This document shows, in pieces, positions 7,632 through 15,357 of a DNA stretch of 20,422 bases. Every line of letters begins with the position of its first letter. The first letter of the stretch is position 1. The stretch is from Gracilaria caudata (lineage: Eukaryota; Rhodophyta; Florideophyceae; Gracilariales; Gracilariaceae), in the NCBI GenBank assembly GCA_030374735.1, contig JASCIV010000426.1, forward strand, positions 1 through 20,422, in the 5' to 3' direction. Made by a program: the position numbers and the translations under genes. The notes below the pieces were generated by a model. It did not search any database. It was not told the origin of the DNA and saw only the letters and a program-made list of their open reading frames with translations.

Positions 7632-8900
7632 ATGGCGCCGCCGCACGTCGCGCTCGCGCTCTGCGCAGCCGTCGCCGTCGCCGCCGTGCTGCTGGTGCTG
7701 CAGCTGCCGCCGCCCGTTGTCGATGTGCTCTCGCTCTCCGCTCGTCACCAGTTCGCCTGGGGCTCGTCCACCACCCCCGTCCCCATCTCCACCGTCTCCG
7801 TCTTCGCCAAGTCGCTGCTCTCGCGCGATGCGCTCTCGCTGCCCCCACCGCTGCACAGGCTCATCCCGCGCGATGATGTGCTCGCATTGCAGCCCGTGCG
7901 TGACTACACCAATTCGCTGCGTTTGCGCAAGCTGCGCCTGCTTTGCGCACGCTTTCACTGCCGCTTTGACCGCCAGGAGCAGCGCTTCGGTCTCACAGCG
8001 TTGCATCTTGCTGCTGCCGCTGGAGATGCGCAAATGATGCAATGGCTTCTGGAAAATGGCGCCCAGCCGCTGCCGGACTTTGCCGGAAGAGAGCCGGCAA
8101 ACTTGACGTTTCCTGCATTCATTCGTAATGCGAAGGCGGTCGCTCAAGATCTACACCCTGACTGTGATCTGCCCACAGTTGACTTCGACGCCGATCCAGA
8201 CACTGCTCGCAGTGAAGTGCGCCGCCTTGTCAACGAGGGCGAGCCCATCCTCATGCGCGGCGCGTACAATTTCTACAAGCACGCCGACTATCCCTCAATT
8301 CCGCAGTTTGTTGAGCAGTTTGGCCATGTTAACGTCACCGTCGGTGCTGTGCCGTATGCAGATGCTTTCAACCTTACTACAACGCGCATGACGCTTGCAG
8401 AGTACTACGATACCATCTACAAAGAGGGCGCCACCGCCCCTAGCTACGTGTTCAACAAACATCCTGCCATCTGCGAAACTGCCTATAACGCGCTTTCAGC
8501 TCTTGTCAACGATTCTTTTCCACTGCAGCTTGTCGTCCCGCCAGATCTAACAGGCGGTTTGGCCGGCATTCATTTTTTCCTAGGAAACCAGCAATCGGGA
8601 GCTCCGTTCCACGTACACGCGGACGCTCTCAATGCCGCTGTGTATGGAACCAAACAATGGTACATTTATACGCCGGCCAGCACCATATACTCCAGAAAGA
8701 CTATCAGTGAGTGGGTACGCGAACAGCTTCCTTCTCTTCCTGAAGAACAGCGTCCGCTGCAGTGTTTGCAACGCGCGGGTGATGTCGTCTATGTGCCTTT
8801 GGATTGGGGTCATGCAGTACTCAATATGGAACATGATACCTTTGGTGTTGCGCTGGAAGTGCTCAATACTCGCGATACGTACGCTCACCTTTGGAGATGA
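7632..8900 (+). CDS. ER-type JmjC (cupin) protein with ankyrin repeat, JMJD8-like
   Basis: Predicted Fe(II)/2-oxoglutarate-dependent oxygenase-fold protein of 422 aa. I start at the ATG at 7632, because the upstream TTG at 7611 is unlikely. Residues 6-25 form a strong signal peptide or anchor (VALALCAAVAVAAVLLVLQL). One or two ankyrin repeats cover about 118-150 (FGLTALHLAAAAGDAQMMQW). The JmjC region covers about 195-415, with the HxD pair H329/D331 in PFHVHADALN and a distal histidine H394 in DWGHAVLN. The segment GTKQWYIYTP through RAGDVVYVPL resembles JMJD8, an ER-lumen JmjC protein in animals. Four N-glycosylation sequons (N157, N234, N247, N293) fit a luminal location. The substrate is unknown; the ankyrin-JmjC combination is less usual. 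Confidence 0.8.
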   Translation: MAPPHVALALCAAVAVAAVLLVLQLPPPVVDVLSLSARHQFAWGSSTTPVPISTVSVFAKSLLSRDALSLPPPLHRLIPRDDVLALQPVRDYTNSLRLRKLRLLCARFHCRFDRQEQRFGLTALHLAAAAGDAQMMQWLLENGAQPLPDFAGREPANLTFPAFIRNAKAVAQDLHPDCDLPTVDFDADPDTARSEVRRLVNEGEPILMRGAYNFYKHADYPSIPQFVEQFGHVNVTVGAVPYADAFNLTTTRMTLAEYYDTIYKEGATAPSYVFNKHPAICETAYNALSALVNDSFPLQLVVPPDLTGGLAGIHFFLGNQQSGAPFHVHADALNAAVYGTKQWYIYTPASTIYSRKTISEWVREQLPSLPEEQRPLQCLQRAGDVVYVPLDWGHAVLNMEHDTFGVALEVLNTRDTYAHLWR

Positions 8901-9548
8901 CTTGTGACTAATGCACGATGCGTTGTATGTGCTCCATGCCAGTACTTCTGACCTGTATGAGTTTGAGAACAGGGAAACCTCAAAAAACACGAAGCCGTCC
9001 CGTGCGTGACCTGGAATCCAGTGCTGCACTCTGCATCTCCTGCATCTCAAGTCTTGCAAGTGGGGCCAAACAATTTATATAGAATACAGCACGTGCATTT
9101 ATATCGAAACGGATTTGATTTCCCTCGCCATCTAAGTTACTGTACATCATGCGGTGGACCGTACGGGGGATTACGATATATCTTCGTATGTCTTGTGGCA
9201 ATCTTAGGCTTAGGAAGCAAGTACGAAGGGTGGGTGCGTCTTGTGCGTTGCTGATACTCGCGAAGCTTTTTGGAAGATGATGAGTTCTCAACTTCGGTTT
9301 TTCCTGAATCCTTAGTTTGATAGACATCTTAATTCGTTAACGTGATCTCTTTTTTTGTAGCACCAGATAGCAATGAAACATCCTTATTCTTTGTGGAATG
9401 GAAATCCAGAGTTGGCATTCAGTTCGAAAAGCTGTGTACTCGCTTACAAGGCAAAGGCAATCGCAATCCCTGTTATCCTGATAACCCTTACCACTAGTAG
9501 TATCAGTCTGGTATCGTTGTAACTGTGAGCATCATACCTTCCTACCTC

Positions 9549-9574
9549 ACAATCATGATGATCATCATGATTGT
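9549..9574. repeat. 26-bp perfect palindrome
   Basis: The left half is ACAATCATGATGA (9549-9561) and the right half is its exact reverse complement (9562-9574), with no spacer. Overlapping ATCATGAT/ATGATCAT repeats make up the core. A perfect 26-bp symmetry is improbable by chance. It lies between two convergent genes, so a promoter role is not obvious. Confidence 0.8.
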
Positions 9575-9670
9575 CCCGAACACAACAAGCTTGAGATCTC
9601 AACCTGGTTAATGCAGTGCAGTAGTATAATAAGTTCATCTCGATACGACAAGGATAGCAACCACACGTAA

Positions 9671-9688
9671 TCGATAAAACTTTATCGA
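9671..9688. repeat. Short inverted repeat TCGATAAA/TTTATCGA
   Basis: Perfect 8-bp arms TCGATAAA (9671-9678) and TTTATCGA (9681-9688) with a 2-nt centre. It carries GATAA motifs in both directions. It lies 100 bp from the 26-bp palindrome; function unknown. Confidence 0.5.
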
Positions 9689-10455
9689 AGTCATGCGCCA
9701 TACAGTATCTATCTTTCACTGGAAGGAGAAATATCGCCGTGGCCAGACTCGCAGACAAGGATACTGTACCGCCTTGAAACGGCGAAAACGACAACCATAC
9801 AACATGGAAAAGATTAAGCTTCGTATCACAATAACGCTCTCATCCCAACCTCCCAATGTGTCTTCTTCCACGAACACGCCCTTCCAAATTGCTCACCAAA
9901 GAGGTATCAATCGTCATCTGGGATCATTGCTCGCTGTTTTGCGAACGTCACATCTGGAAAAGCCATCAGCCGTGATACCCGTGTCATCTAACGGATCTAT
10001 ACATCGTTCGGCGATCTACGGCGGCGTATTGTTTCTCAGCCACTTAAAGCGGTGGTCTCACTCTGAAGAGTCGCGGTCCAAAAGTGCCCCATGTGAAACA
10101 TTTGACAAAATCCTGACAGGGCAGACGTGACTCCAAGTCATGTCGTGGACGCGCAAAGGCGCACTGCAACTGAAGATAATCTTGGATACACGTTCAGTAT
10201 GGAGTTCGACAATCTCTTGGTCGAAGAATTTCCTTGTAATAGAATCTACCGTACTTGCACTGCCGATCAATTAGAATCATTTGATCATCCGGACAACTTT
10301 GTGTTTGTGCTGAACTTGGATTGATCCAGTTGTGCTCTCCATGTAGGACACCTCCAGCATCAAGATTATCTGACTGTTCAGCGCTACGAAGGTAACCCTC
10401 TTAACTCTCTCATCCCCACAGTGAATTTGAACCCCGCGTTGGCCGCCGCACTAAC

Positions 10456-10461
10456 TTTATT
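10456..10461 (-). promoter_or_regulatory. Possible poly(A) signal for the phosphodiesterase-like gene
   Basis: TTTATT on the + strand reads AATAAA on the minus strand, about 245 bp past the stop of the minus-strand gene. A single hexamer match only. Confidence 0.25.
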
Positions 10462-10705
10462 GATGCAACGGCGCTTAACGGCCACTGCTGTCACTTGCAG
10501 AATCGTCCGCTCGAGCTTCACGGCAAGATTGCAGGGTGAACCGGGACCGCCTCACCCCAGTCTCACCCCATAAATGTAGCGAGAATATATTATCCCAGGC
10601 TAGGGTTTAAAGGAAAAGGAGAGCTTATGTGAAGACGCTCATTCGACATCAAGTGTCCTAAGAAGACTATGGTCCTTAGTAGTCTCATGGAACCGCCCAT
10701 ACCGT

Positions 10706-12103
10706 CTATAAGCCCAAATGTCTCAAGATAAGGTCATGCACTTCAGTTGCTTCCACCTTTTCTTTGCCATTAACCAAGTCTTTTCTCTTCGTCATAAGCA
10801 AGGCACTCCGGTTGCCTTCGTACTGGTTTCTACCATGAGATCCCTTTACCAACGTGGCATCCAGAGGTATAACATCCATTAGATACCGGAAACCAAGCTT
10901 CTTTTGTGCTAACCGATATGCAGCTTTCAAGGTCGGAAAGCGAATGTTAGGATCTACAAAAAGCTCCACGGGGTCGAAACCAGGCTTTCTATGGATGTCA
11001 ACGCAACGAGCGAAATCCGGCGCAACAGAATCGTCAAGCCAGTAGTAGTAAGTAAACCACGCGTCCTTCTCTGAAACTGCTACAAAGTCCCCGGCTCGTT
11101 CATGATTAAGTCCCATATCTTTTTTGCCATTCTCATCCAATACAAAATCTACGCCATCAAGCTCACTGATAACCTTTCGAACCATATCCCTCACAGAATC
11201 ATCATTCACGTACACGTGAGCGACTTGATGATCTGCAACAGCAAAAGCCCGAGAGGCTCCGGCATCCAAACACTCTAAGCCATGTTCATCACGTAATTGA
11301 ATGAGACCCGCTTCACGCAGAGCACGGTTGATATGTATTGGTCGCGACACAGGCATAATAGCATACTCGCTGACTAATATACATTGTATGTCTTTCGCCT
11401 CGAAGAAGTTGACAAGGTCTTCAACAACAGCATCAATTTCAGCAAGTTCTTTCGCAATCAAGTCAGCTTCAGGCCCTACCTTTTGTTGACAGTAGTCAAG
11501 ATGAGGTAAATATACAAGATGCAGCGTGGGGCTGAATTTGTTCTCAATAAACTTTGCGCAGTTTGCAATCCATTTAGAAGAAGTAATGTCTGATAACGGA
11601 CCCCAGAAGTTGAAAAGCGGAAAGTTGCCGAGCTCCTCCTTCACTTCATCGCGTAGCTCTGCAGGATGGGTCCATATGTCAGGATATTTGGCTCCATCAG
11701 CCGGATACGTGGGCCGTACCGTTACTGAATAATCAGTAGAAGAGTACATGTTATACCACCATAAAGTATTGGCTACGGTGAAAGATTTGGATGCGTCTCG
11801 CTTCCTGGCCTCTTCCCATACCTTCGGTCGCTGGACAAGTTTGTTCGATTGCTTCCAGAACTTCATTTCGCATTCTTCACGAGAATACCACCCGTTCCCA
11901 ACAATGCCATGTTCACAGGGCAAGTCTCCCGTGAGAAAAGTAGACTGAGTGGTTGTGGTTACTGCAGGTAGAGTCGCTGAGATGGGAAGCATAACATGAT
12001 CTGACGAATAGGTGGAAAGAAAAGGAGTATGTTCCCCAATTAGATGCGGCGAGAGGGCGACGATGTTGACAACCGCAACTCGGTTGAGAGAAGGGTTGGT
12101 CAT
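10706..12103 (-). CDS. Alkaline-phosphatase-superfamily (type I phosphodiesterase/nucleotide pyrophosphatase-like) protein
   Basis: 465 aa from a clear ATG. The fold is recognised from ATLPAVTTTTQSTFLTG, then CEHGIVGNGWY, then FWKQSNKLV near the N-terminus, which match the nucleophile region of nucleotide pyrophosphatases; T49 is the likely nucleophile. Later blocks are VYLPHLDYCQQKVGP (D203), ILVSEYAIM (E246, Y247) and VKGSHGRNQYEG (H423). Compared with classical NPPs, the first Asp, the D-x3-H histidine and the DH pair are replaced (A16/L17, Q207, E246-Y247), so the two-metal site is altered. The protein looks cyanobacterial or bacterial in style. From memory it resembles the phosphodiesterase-like member (EboF) of ebo clusters; no other ebo gene is nearby. 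No signal peptide or membrane helix. Superfamily call is firm; activity is unknown. Confidence 0.8.
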   Translation of the reverse strand: MTNPSLNRVAVVNIVALSPHLIGEHTPFLSTYSSDHVMLPISATLPAVTTTTQSTFLTGDLPCEHGIVGNGWYSREECEMKFWKQSNKLVQRPKVWEEARKRDASKSFTVANTLWWYNMYSSTDYSVTVRPTYPADGAKYPDIWTHPAELRDEVKEELGNFPLFNFWGPLSDITSSKWIANCAKFIENKFSPTLHLVYLPHLDYCQQKVGPEADLIAKELAEIDAVVEDLVNFFEAKDIQCILVSEYAIMPVSRPIHINRALREAGLIQLRDEHGLECLDAGASRAFAVADHQVAHVYVNDDSVRDMVRKVISELDGVDFVLDENGKKDMGLNHERAGDFVAVSEKDAWFTYYYWLDDSVAPDFARCVDIHRKPGFDPVELFVDPNIRFPTLKAAYRLAQKKLGFRYLMDVIPLDATLVKGSHGRNQYEGNRSALLMTKRKDLVNGKEKVEATEVHDLILRHLGL

Positions 12104-12290
12104 TGCGTGGAAATGAAGAAAGAATGCGTGACTTTACTTCAGCTCAGACGACAACTTCGCCGTGATGCGGTCGAATCGGATCTTCATCGACGCAAGAAGG
12201 CGTGAAACCTTCTCTGGTAACGTACCGGTCTGTGTACCGTTGTGACAACGGCGGTGTCAATCAGGATTACCAACGAACGAATGGCTTTAT
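12104..12290. other. Upstream region of phosphodiesterase-like gene / 3' side of small minus gene
   Basis: Short spacer holding the putative promoter of the minus-strand phosphodiesterase-like gene. No TATA box or other element that I recognise. Confidence 0.35.
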
Positions 12291-12299
12291 TCAATAAAG
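12285..12299. promoter_or_regulatory. Palindromic bidirectional AATAAA element
   Basis: CTTTATT, one C, AATAAAG form a 15-bp palindrome giving AATAAA on both strands. On the minus strand it overlaps the stop codon of the small ORF (TGAATAAAGCC), a plausible compact poly(A) signal for that gene. Confidence 0.4.
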
Positions 12300-12509
12300 T
12301 TTTATTGTATTGCACATAGTATCTATTACCTTCGTAGATACTGTACTGTAGCGGGGCATTTTATCCCGTATTTCAGCTGTACGATTCTGCTGATTTGTTC
12401 CACTTTCCAAAGCGGCCTTCGAGCTCATGAAGATAGCAACCGTTCCCAATGCGCACGCAAATGCATACTGCTTGCGCTGGAAGATGATTATTGGGTTGAA
12501 TGGTTCCAT
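12291..12509 (-). CDS. Candidate small single-pass membrane protein, 72 aa
   Basis: Not recognised. The ATG at 12509 opens a 72-aa protein: short N-terminus MEPFNPIIIFQRKQ, one likely membrane helix at about residues 15-32 (YAFACALGTVAIFMSSKA), then a polar, basic C-terminal half. The TGA stop overlaps an AATAAA on the same strand, and it lies divergent from the copper amine oxidase with 168 bp between starts. Size and layout would fit a small mitochondrial or ER membrane subunit, but there is no family signature. The frame also extends upstream (12581); I chose the ATG just before the hydrophobic part. It may be chance. Confidence 0.35.
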   Translation of the reverse strand: MEPFNPIIIFQRKQYAFACALGTVAIFMSSKAALESGTNQQNRTAEIRDKMPRYSTVSTKVIDTMCNTIKLY

Positions 12510-12677
12510 GGAGTGACAAATGCTTCGGTGTGTGAAGAAAGGAGTCAACAGCGCCGCTTGCTGTTGAGCTCGCGTGAACAACCAATGGCGAGATCAAAGG
12601 ATGGGTTTGCCATCATTTTGTATACGCCCGAATGACGCAGCACGAGTTTCTGCCCGGATTAACATACTTCAACTCTA
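12510..12677. promoter_or_regulatory. Promoter region of copper amine oxidase, possibly bidirectional
   Basis: 168 bp between the copper amine oxidase ATG and the start of the small minus-strand ORF. It must hold at least the amine oxidase leader. No recognisable TATA or binding motif. Confidence 0.35.
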
Positions 12678-14630
12678 ATGGCTCCAGCATCCGTAAATTC
12701 AGCACAAGCCCCACACAAATTACCAGAGTCCGAGAGCCTGAGCCCATTAACTTCGACAGAAATTCGGGAAGCATCTCGTTTAGCGCGAGATCACTTGTCT
12801 GACGACATACGATTCTCTGCCATAACATTGGATGAGACATATGCAACTCGCGCCGCCGTGGTAATTGCCATCTTGCCCGGAGATGGCACAGCTTACAAGC
12901 TTCGAATAGAGCTCAAGTCTTCTAAAGTCGAAGAACTTCCTATTGCACGAGGTGCCCAGCCCGTACTCACGCCAGATGACTGCGACCTGGCGGAAACGAT
13001 CGTAAAGCGTGACTCCCGCGTGCGGGAGTTGATTTCTAGAAGGTATGGAATGTATGATATCGACTCCTTAGTTTGCGACCCGTGGAGTGTGCATATTGCG
13101 GGAGAGTACGAACCTTTGCATTTTCGACAAGACGGTCAGTCGGCGAGACTAGTTCAAACTTTCCTATACAGACGTGATCATCCTGTGGACAACCATTATG
13201 CTCATCCAATTGACATTCTTCCGGTGGTCGATCTCAACATGAAAACGGTGGTAACTGTCGAAGGAGTGGAACGCCCTCCGCCTTTATTATCCAATTCAGC
13301 TGTTAATTATCATCCAGATCTTCTTCAGGAAAATGATTACCTTCCTTCCAGCTTTCGTAACACATTGCGGCCACTTCAAGTAGTACAACCAGAAGGTCCC
13401 AGCTTCAAGGTTCGAGATAATTACGTGGAATGGGAAAAATGGAGCTTCACCATTGGCTTTAACTATCGCGAGGGGCTTGTTTTGTACGACATTAACTTCG
13501 ACAATCGCTCTGTTGTGAAGCGAGCAAGCCTGGTGGAAATGGCGGTACCATATGCGGATACACATCCTCCATTTGAGCGAAAATGTGCTTTCGACGTTGG
13601 CGACTACGGGTTAGGGTATTGCGCCAATACCCTAGAGGTTGGATGTGATTGCCTCGGTGTTATTCGCTACTTTGACGCAGTTCTGTCTGACAGCAGAGGA
13701 GAGCCGTATGTTATCAAGAAGGCAATATGTATGCACGAGGAAGACGTAGGCCTTCTTTATAAGCACGTAGAATATCGCACAGGTCATTCTGAAAGCAGAC
13801 GTGCAAGAAGACTAGTTATCTCCTTCATTGCAACAGTTGTGAACTACGAATATCTGTTTTACTGGTATCTTCATCACGATGGCTCGATTTCACATGAAAT
13901 CAAACTTTCCGGAGAACTATCTACCAACCTTCTTAGTGAAGGAGAAACTGTACCCACTGCGGGGGTAATGGTGGCGCCTGGGGTGAATGCACAGATCCAC
14001 CAGCACATGTTTTGCGCACGTTTGGAAATGGCTGTCGATGGCGTTCGCAACTCCGTGGAGGAAGTGAATTTAGTTGCCGCGGAATCTGGCGAAGAGAATC
14101 CTTACGGAAATGCCTTCCGGGTGCAAAGCACTTTGCTCCGAACGGAACAAGAAGGTCAACGCGATGCAGCAGCCGCTCGCACATGGCGCATTTTCAACCC
14201 GCACAAAGAAAACAGTATATCTGGAAAAAAGGTTGCATACAAGCTTGTGCCGTATACTTTTGGCTCCTTCCAGCCTCCCCTGCTCACCACAGATGACAGC
14301 GCAGTGTCAAAGCGTGGCTGGTTTGCGAAGAAAGCGTTGTGGGTCACCCCGTATGATAAGGATGAAAACTTTCCAGCCGGAGAGTTTCCAACTCAGAACA
14401 CAGGCGGCGATGGTCTACCACGATGGACGGCGAAGAATCGCTCGGTGGTGGACGAGCGCATCGTGGTGTGGCACAGTTTCGGAGTTGCACATGTGCCGAG
14501 AACTGAAGATTTCCCTGTGATGCCGTGCGAGAGCACTGGTTTCAGTTTGAAGCCGGATTGCTTCTTGCTTGGAAATCCAGGAATCGATCTGCCCCCACTA
14601 ACGGACCGTACAAGTCTGTGTTGCTCATGA
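12678..14630 (+). CDS. Copper amine oxidase (topaquinone-containing primary-amine oxidase)
   Basis: 650 aa, usual length, single exon. It oxidises primary amines to aldehydes with release of ammonia and hydrogen peroxide, using copper and a self-made topaquinone. The N2 domain starts at LSPLTSTEIREASRLAR (21-37). In the catalytic domain the base is D306 (FDVGDYGLG), and the cofactor tyrosine is Y390 in TVVNYEY. The copper histidines are H441 and H443 (QIHQHMF) and H605 (FGVAHVPRTEDFPVMP). The closing signature LKPDCFLLGNPGIDLP is present. All catalytic residues are intact. There is no signal peptide and the C-terminus (TSLCCS) is not an SKL-type peroxisomal signal, so cytosol is the default prediction. 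Substrate range cannot be read from sequence. Confidence 0.95.
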   Translation: MAPASVNSAQAPHKLPESESLSPLTSTEIREASRLARDHLSDDIRFSAITLDETYATRAAVVIAILPGDGTAYKLRIELKSSKVEELPIARGAQPVLTPDDCDLAETIVKRDSRVRELISRRYGMYDIDSLVCDPWSVHIAGEYEPLHFRQDGQSARLVQTFLYRRDHPVDNHYAHPIDILPVVDLNMKTVVTVEGVERPPPLLSNSAVNYHPDLLQENDYLPSSFRNTLRPLQVVQPEGPSFKVRDNYVEWEKWSFTIGFNYREGLVLYDINFDNRSVVKRASLVEMAVPYADTHPPFERKCAFDVGDYGLGYCANTLEVGCDCLGVIRYFDAVLSDSRGEPYVIKKAICMHEEDVGLLYKHVEYRTGHSESRRARRLVISFIATVVNYEYLFYWYLHHDGSISHEIKLSGELSTNLLSEGETVPTAGVMVAPGVNAQIHQHMFCARLEMAVDGVRNSVEEVNLVAAESGEENPYGNAFRVQSTLLRTEQEGQRDAAAARTWRIFNPHKENSISGKKVAYKLVPYTFGSFQPPLLTTDDSAVSKRGWFAKKALWVTPYDKDENFPAGEFPTQNTGGDGLPRWTAKNRSVVDERIVVWHSFGVAHVPRTEDFPVMPCESTGFSLKPDCFLLGNPGIDLPPLTDRTSLCCS

Positions 14631-14814
14631 TCAGTCAGCGCGAAAAGTGCGCCCCCAGATGTATAACAGTGGAAGAATCTATATCGTTCTCGACGCAACC
14701 GCTGGATCCCGGCTTCTTTCTGGTATCAGCAAGGACTAGGTGCTGGAAGTCTACTCCACTAGCATATGCATGAGAAACACATGTTACTCCATACACTACG
14801 TATTCTGTCTGATC

Positions 14815-14820
14815 AATAAA
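14815..14820 (+). promoter_or_regulatory. Possible poly(A) signal of copper amine oxidase gene
   Basis: Canonical AATAAA about 185 bp downstream of the amine oxidase stop codon, a plausible 3' UTR length. Confidence 0.45.
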
Positions 14821-14958
14821 CGCTTTCTGTTACAACGTGCTTCGCTTCTCCCGTATCGATAGAAGCAATTCTCTCACGCAGAACTTGGGACATGTATCCT
14901 ATGTAGGGGTGACTGAGAAGAAAACGGGACTGCAAAGCTACGAAGACAAACACAACTC

Positions 14959-15010
14959 AAGGGGTAGCGAACGCTAGCGTTCACCTTCAGAGGGCTAGCG
15001 TTCTACCCTT
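14959..15010. repeat. Inverted repeat with a 14-bp perfect palindrome in one arm
   Basis: The left arm AAGGGGTAGCGAACGCTAGC (14959-14978) pairs with the right arm GCTAGCGTTCTACCCTT (14994-15010), with about three extra bases in the left arm. Inside, GAACGCTAGCGTTC (14969-14982) is perfectly self-complementary. It lies about 350 bp upstream of the next gene's ATG. Confidence 0.65.
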
Positions 15011-15357
15011 GTACTGTACCGTCGGCACCTTCGTATACTGATCACATCGTCCAAGAGTAGAAGTTGCACGAGTTAGATGACAGCGTGTTGAAGCGAACAA
15101 AAAAACGTCTTGTTGGGAAATTTCTTTACAGTAGAGCTTCGCTAGAGGAAAGTGCCAATTCCCGGGCACACACCAATAAGCCTCCATCTCCTCTCTCCCA
15201 AGTCGCGAAGCGAAACCCAGCGCTGAAGAGAGCGCACTCGAAGAGCGTTAGCAACACTGCTTTTCCACTCGCGACTATCACTCGCAGGCAGTCAACGAAA
15301 CTTGCTCATTTCGACCCGTTCTTCATCCCTTCACAACGCACGAACAGCCCAGACATC

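Larger units (their letters stand above)
8901..10705. other. Convergent spacer between JmjC and phosphodiesterase-like genes
   Basis: About 1.8 kb with no recognised gene. The longest ATG-started frame (9693-10130, 145 codons) encodes a basic protein with no motif or hydrophobic core that I recognise, and I do not call it. The region holds a 26-bp perfect palindrome (9549-9574), a small inverted repeat (9671-9688) and a doubled CTCACCCCA (10551-10559 and 10562-10570). Both flanking genes end here. Confidence 0.5.
14631..15357. other. Spacer between amine oxidase and Sae2-like gene
   Basis: Holds a possible AATAAA for the amine oxidase gene (14815-14820) and an inverted repeat (14959-15010). 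From 15061 the frame of the next gene is open but has only a TTG start; it may be 5' leader or an upstream exon. Within it, TTTCTTTACAG near 15119-15131 resembles a 3' splice site. Confidence 0.5.

Noticed and set aside
6893..7876. Long + strand frame (327 codons) overlapping BTB and JmjC starts
   Set aside because: Arg/Ala-rich composition typical of a GC-driven shadow frame; it conflicts with two better-supported genes.
7452..8147. Minus-strand frame opposite the JmjC N-terminus
   Set aside because: Low-complexity Arg/Gly/Asp shadow of the GC-rich region; the + strand has a signal peptide and ankyrin repeat.
9693..10130. 145-codon ATG frame in the convergent spacer
   Set aside because: No recognisable motif or hydrophobic core, basic random-looking composition; kept only as a note because its ATG start is real.
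10420..10445. GGTTCAAATTC on the minus strand, like a tRNA T-loop
   Set aside because: The flanking bases do not pair as a T-stem, and no acceptor or anticodon arms fit around it.
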